Of a stretch of DNA of 8,076 nucleotides, positions 7,283 to 8,076 are shown in pieces. Position numbers and translations under genes: made by a program. Position 1 is the stretch's first letter, and every line of letters starts with the position of its first letter. Origin of the DNA: Lentisphaerota bacterium (GTDB lineage: Bacteria > Verrucomicrobiota > Lentisphaeria > Oligosphaerales > Oligosphaeraceae); the NCBI GenBank assembly GCA_012799755.1, contig JAAZKQ010000040.1, positions 1 to 8,076 of the forward strand, written 5' to 3'. Under the pieces are notes generated by a model, which was not told where the DNA came from, did no database searches, and was given only the letters and a program-made list of their open reading frames with translations.

Positions 7283-7315
7283 CGCCGCACGCAAGCGTGC
7301 GGCCACGGGACGGCG
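7283..7315. repeat. 33-bp hairpin repeat, copy 2
   Basis: A perfect match to 4124-4156, same orientation, 3159 bp away, lying 33 bp after the hydrolase stop codon. The stem arms are at 7284-7292 and 7295-7303 with an AA loop. The sequences outside the 33 bp differ between the two copies. Confidence 0.85.
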
Positions 7316-7321
7316 GCAATA

Positions 7322-7344
7322 CGGCGACATCTGCGGATAAAAAA
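7322..7344. repeat. 23-bp direct repeat, copy 1
   Basis: Begins CGGCGACATCTGCGG and ends in a run of six A after GAT. It is identical to 7477-7499 and contains TCTGCG (7330-7335), the core of the phased arrays. Confidence 0.8.
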
Positions 7345-7378
7345 CCTGCGCGCCTGCGCGTGAGAAAAACGTACACAC

Positions 7379-7413
7379 CCGCCCTAATCGGCGCTAATCG
7401 GCCTTAATCTGCA
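7379..7413. repeat. Phased intergenic repeat, three decamers
   Basis: Three adjacent 10-mers, GCCCTAATCG, GCGCTAATCG and GCCTTAATCT, followed by GC and an A7 tract. The hexamer cores TCGGCG, TCGGCC and TCTGCA start at 7388, 7398 and 7408, exactly 10 bp apart. The array starts with the same CCGCCCTAATC as the one at 85-120. Confidence 0.75.
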
Positions 7414-7439
7414 AAAAAACCGGCGGCGTGAATTGCCGC
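7413..7439 (-). terminator. rlmH: Possible rho-independent terminator of rlmH
   Basis: Reading leftward from rlmH there is GCGGC (7439-7435), a 7-nt loop, GCCGC (7427-7423), CGG and then seven T (7419-7413). The stem is only 5 bp, and the overlapping alternative stem TTGCCGC/GCGGCAA (7433-7449) would compete with it. It lies about 80 nt past the gene, so this is a weak call. Confidence 0.3.
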
Positions 7440-7449
7440 GCAGCGGCAA
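7433..7449. repeat. 7-bp inverted repeat with 3-nt loop
   Basis: TTGCCGC (7433-7439) and GCGGCAA (7443-7449) flank GCA. It could form a hairpin in a transcript from either strand. No T tract is adjacent on the plus strand. Confidence 0.6.
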
Positions 7450-7465
7450 GACAGGCCGCCAAAAT

Positions 7466-7493
7466 TCTGCGATAATCGGCGACATCTGCGGAT
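7466..7493. repeat. Phased intergenic repeat, third array
   Basis: TCTGCG at 7466, TCGGCG at 7476 and TCTGCG at 7485, a spacing of 10 then 9 bp. This is the same spacing as the hexamers at 94, 104 and 113 in the first array. An A6 tract follows at 7494-7499. Confidence 0.7.
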
Positions 7494-7499
7494 AAAAAA
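7477..7499. repeat. 23-bp direct repeat, copy 2
   Basis: Identical to 7322-7344, 155 bp downstream, and overlapping the third phased array. It ends 18 bp before the rlmH stop codon region. Confidence 0.8.
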
Positions 7500-7517
7500 G
7501 TCGTCCCGCGCTTTTTT

Positions 7518-7955
7518 TCACGGGTTGTGATAACGCCCGCCATGGAGGATATTGACGGCGCGGAAGAGCTGTTCATAGAGCAGGAGGCGGGCGATTTCGT
7601 GGGTGAAGGTCAGCTTGGACAGCGACCAGAGGATATCCGCCCGGGCTTTGACGGCCGACGCCAGACCGTAGGGCCCGCCGATGACGAAGACGACCTTGCG
7701 GTCGAAGCGTCCCAGTTGCTCAGCAAAAGCCACGCTGCTGAACTCCCGCCCTTCTTCGCTCAACACGATTAGCGCCGCGCTGCGGTCGCGGTCGAGTTCC
7801 TTGTTGATGGCCGCGCCTTCGCGCTCCACATCGCTATCGACGAGCTCGCGCTGTTCGACCTTCGCATAAGGGCCAAGCCACTTGGCGAATTCATCACAGC
7901 GCGCTTGCAAGGCGCGATCCTTCAATTTGCCGACAGTGATGATCTTGATCAGCAT
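7518..7955 (-). CDS. rlmH: 23S rRNA (pseudouridine1915-N3)-methyltransferase RlmH
   Basis: SPOUT-family methyltransferase that uses S-adenosylmethionine to methylate N3 of pseudouridine 1915 in helix 69 of 23S rRNA, acting on the assembled 70S ribosome. 145 aa, near the usual 155-160. The start of the fold is MLIKIITVGKLKD. The SAM-binding knot shows FVIGGPYGL at residues 90-98. The second family signature is at about 110-123 (WSLSKLTFTHEIAR), followed by LLLYEQLFRAVNILHGG and the C-terminal YHNP that closes the active site in the dimer. I take ATG at 7955; the in-frame TTG at 7961 adds two residues with no better ribosome site. It is convergent with the hydrolase gene and functionally unrelated to the sugar locus, a conserved core gene that bounds the accessory region. 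Confidence 0.97.
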   Translation of the reverse strand: MLIKIITVGKLKDRALQARCDEFAKWLGPYAKVEQRELVDSDVEREGAAINKELDRDRSAALIVLSEEGREFSSVAFAEQLGRFDRKVVFVIGGPYGLASAVKARADILWSLSKLTFTHEIARLLLYEQLFRAVNILHGGRYHNP

Positions 7956-8076
7956 AAGCAATCCGGCGACAACGCTGCCTCAGCATCCCCATAAACAGCA
8001 GAGAAAAGCTCAACTCATCCCCGCTCTCACATTCTAAGCAACCCAGGCTTCTCGCCCTGCGGCAGTCGCTCCGCGA
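7956..8076. other. Region upstream of rlmH, no supported gene
   Basis: 121 bp. On the minus strand two short frames enter from the window edge and stop: TGA at 8029-8027 and TAG at 8036-8034. Either could be the end of an upstream gene, but neither peptide is recognisable. No convincing promoter was found. Confidence 0.4.

Noticed and set aside
7283..7315. 33-bp hairpin as a transcription terminator of the hydrolase
   Set aside because: Strong stem, but no T tract on either side, and the identical copy lies upstream of the gene where a terminator would make no sense for it.
7321..7499. CRISPR array
   Set aside because: Only two copies of the 23-mer with a 132-bp gap, and no regular spacers or cas genes.
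7494..7517. AAAAAAG / CTTTTTT inverted repeat next to the rlmH stop
   Set aside because: The stem is almost all A-T with a 10-nt loop, so it is too weak for a normal terminator; it could act only with other signals.
8027..8074. C-terminal end of a gene upstream of rlmH
   Set aside because: Fifteen codons ending in TGA, and a competing frame ending in TAG at 8034; neither peptide is recognisable and the window ends there.

Overview
The window reads as a chromosomal piece of a GC-rich Gram-negative bacterium that lives on complex carbohydrate. The style of the transporter proteins and the very large secreted multi-domain glycosidase remind me of the PVC group (Lentisphaerota/Verrucomicrobiota/Kiritimatiellota). 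That placement is recollection-based inference, because no taxonomic marker stronger than rlmH is present.

Layout: (1) 1-134 is a non-coding tail with a short helically phased repeat. (2) 135-3987, minus strand, is a three-gene ABC sugar-importer operon. Its order of transcription is substrate-binding protein (3987 to 2488), MalF-type permease (2485 to 1001), MalG-type permease (983 to 135). The genes are 2 and about 17 nt apart. The binding-protein gene is interrupted, still in one frame, by TAA and TAG four codons apart. The MalF-type permease is about 490 aa instead of about 300 because it carries two hydrophobic insertions. (3) 3988-4306 is a divergent intergenic region with one copy of a 33-bp hairpin repeat. 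(4) 4307-7249, plus strand, encodes a secreted, about 980-aa, clan GH-A-like glycoside hydrolase. Its TIM barrel (E398/E496) is framed by two homologous beta-sandwich modules, one at each end of the protein. (5) 7250-7517 is a repeat-dense intergenic region with the second copy of the 33-bp hairpin repeat, a duplicated 23-mer and two phased arrays. (6) 7518-7955, minus strand, is rlmH, a housekeeping 23S rRNA methyltransferase that marks a return to core genome. 7956-8076 has no gene that I can support.

Working model (inference): the secreted hydrolase trims an extracellular polysaccharide or glycoconjugate, and the divergently transcribed importer would take up the released oligosaccharide. 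No transporter ATPase and no transcriptional regulator is encoded here, so a shared MsmK/UgpC-type ATPase elsewhere would have to power it. Whether the importer works at all depends on the two stop codons in the binding-protein gene. I see no mobile element, CRISPR array, tRNA or rRNA. The most unusual items are the double nonsense in the binding protein, the enlarged MalF-type permease, the bookend module duplication in the hydrolase, and the two families of intergenic repeats.
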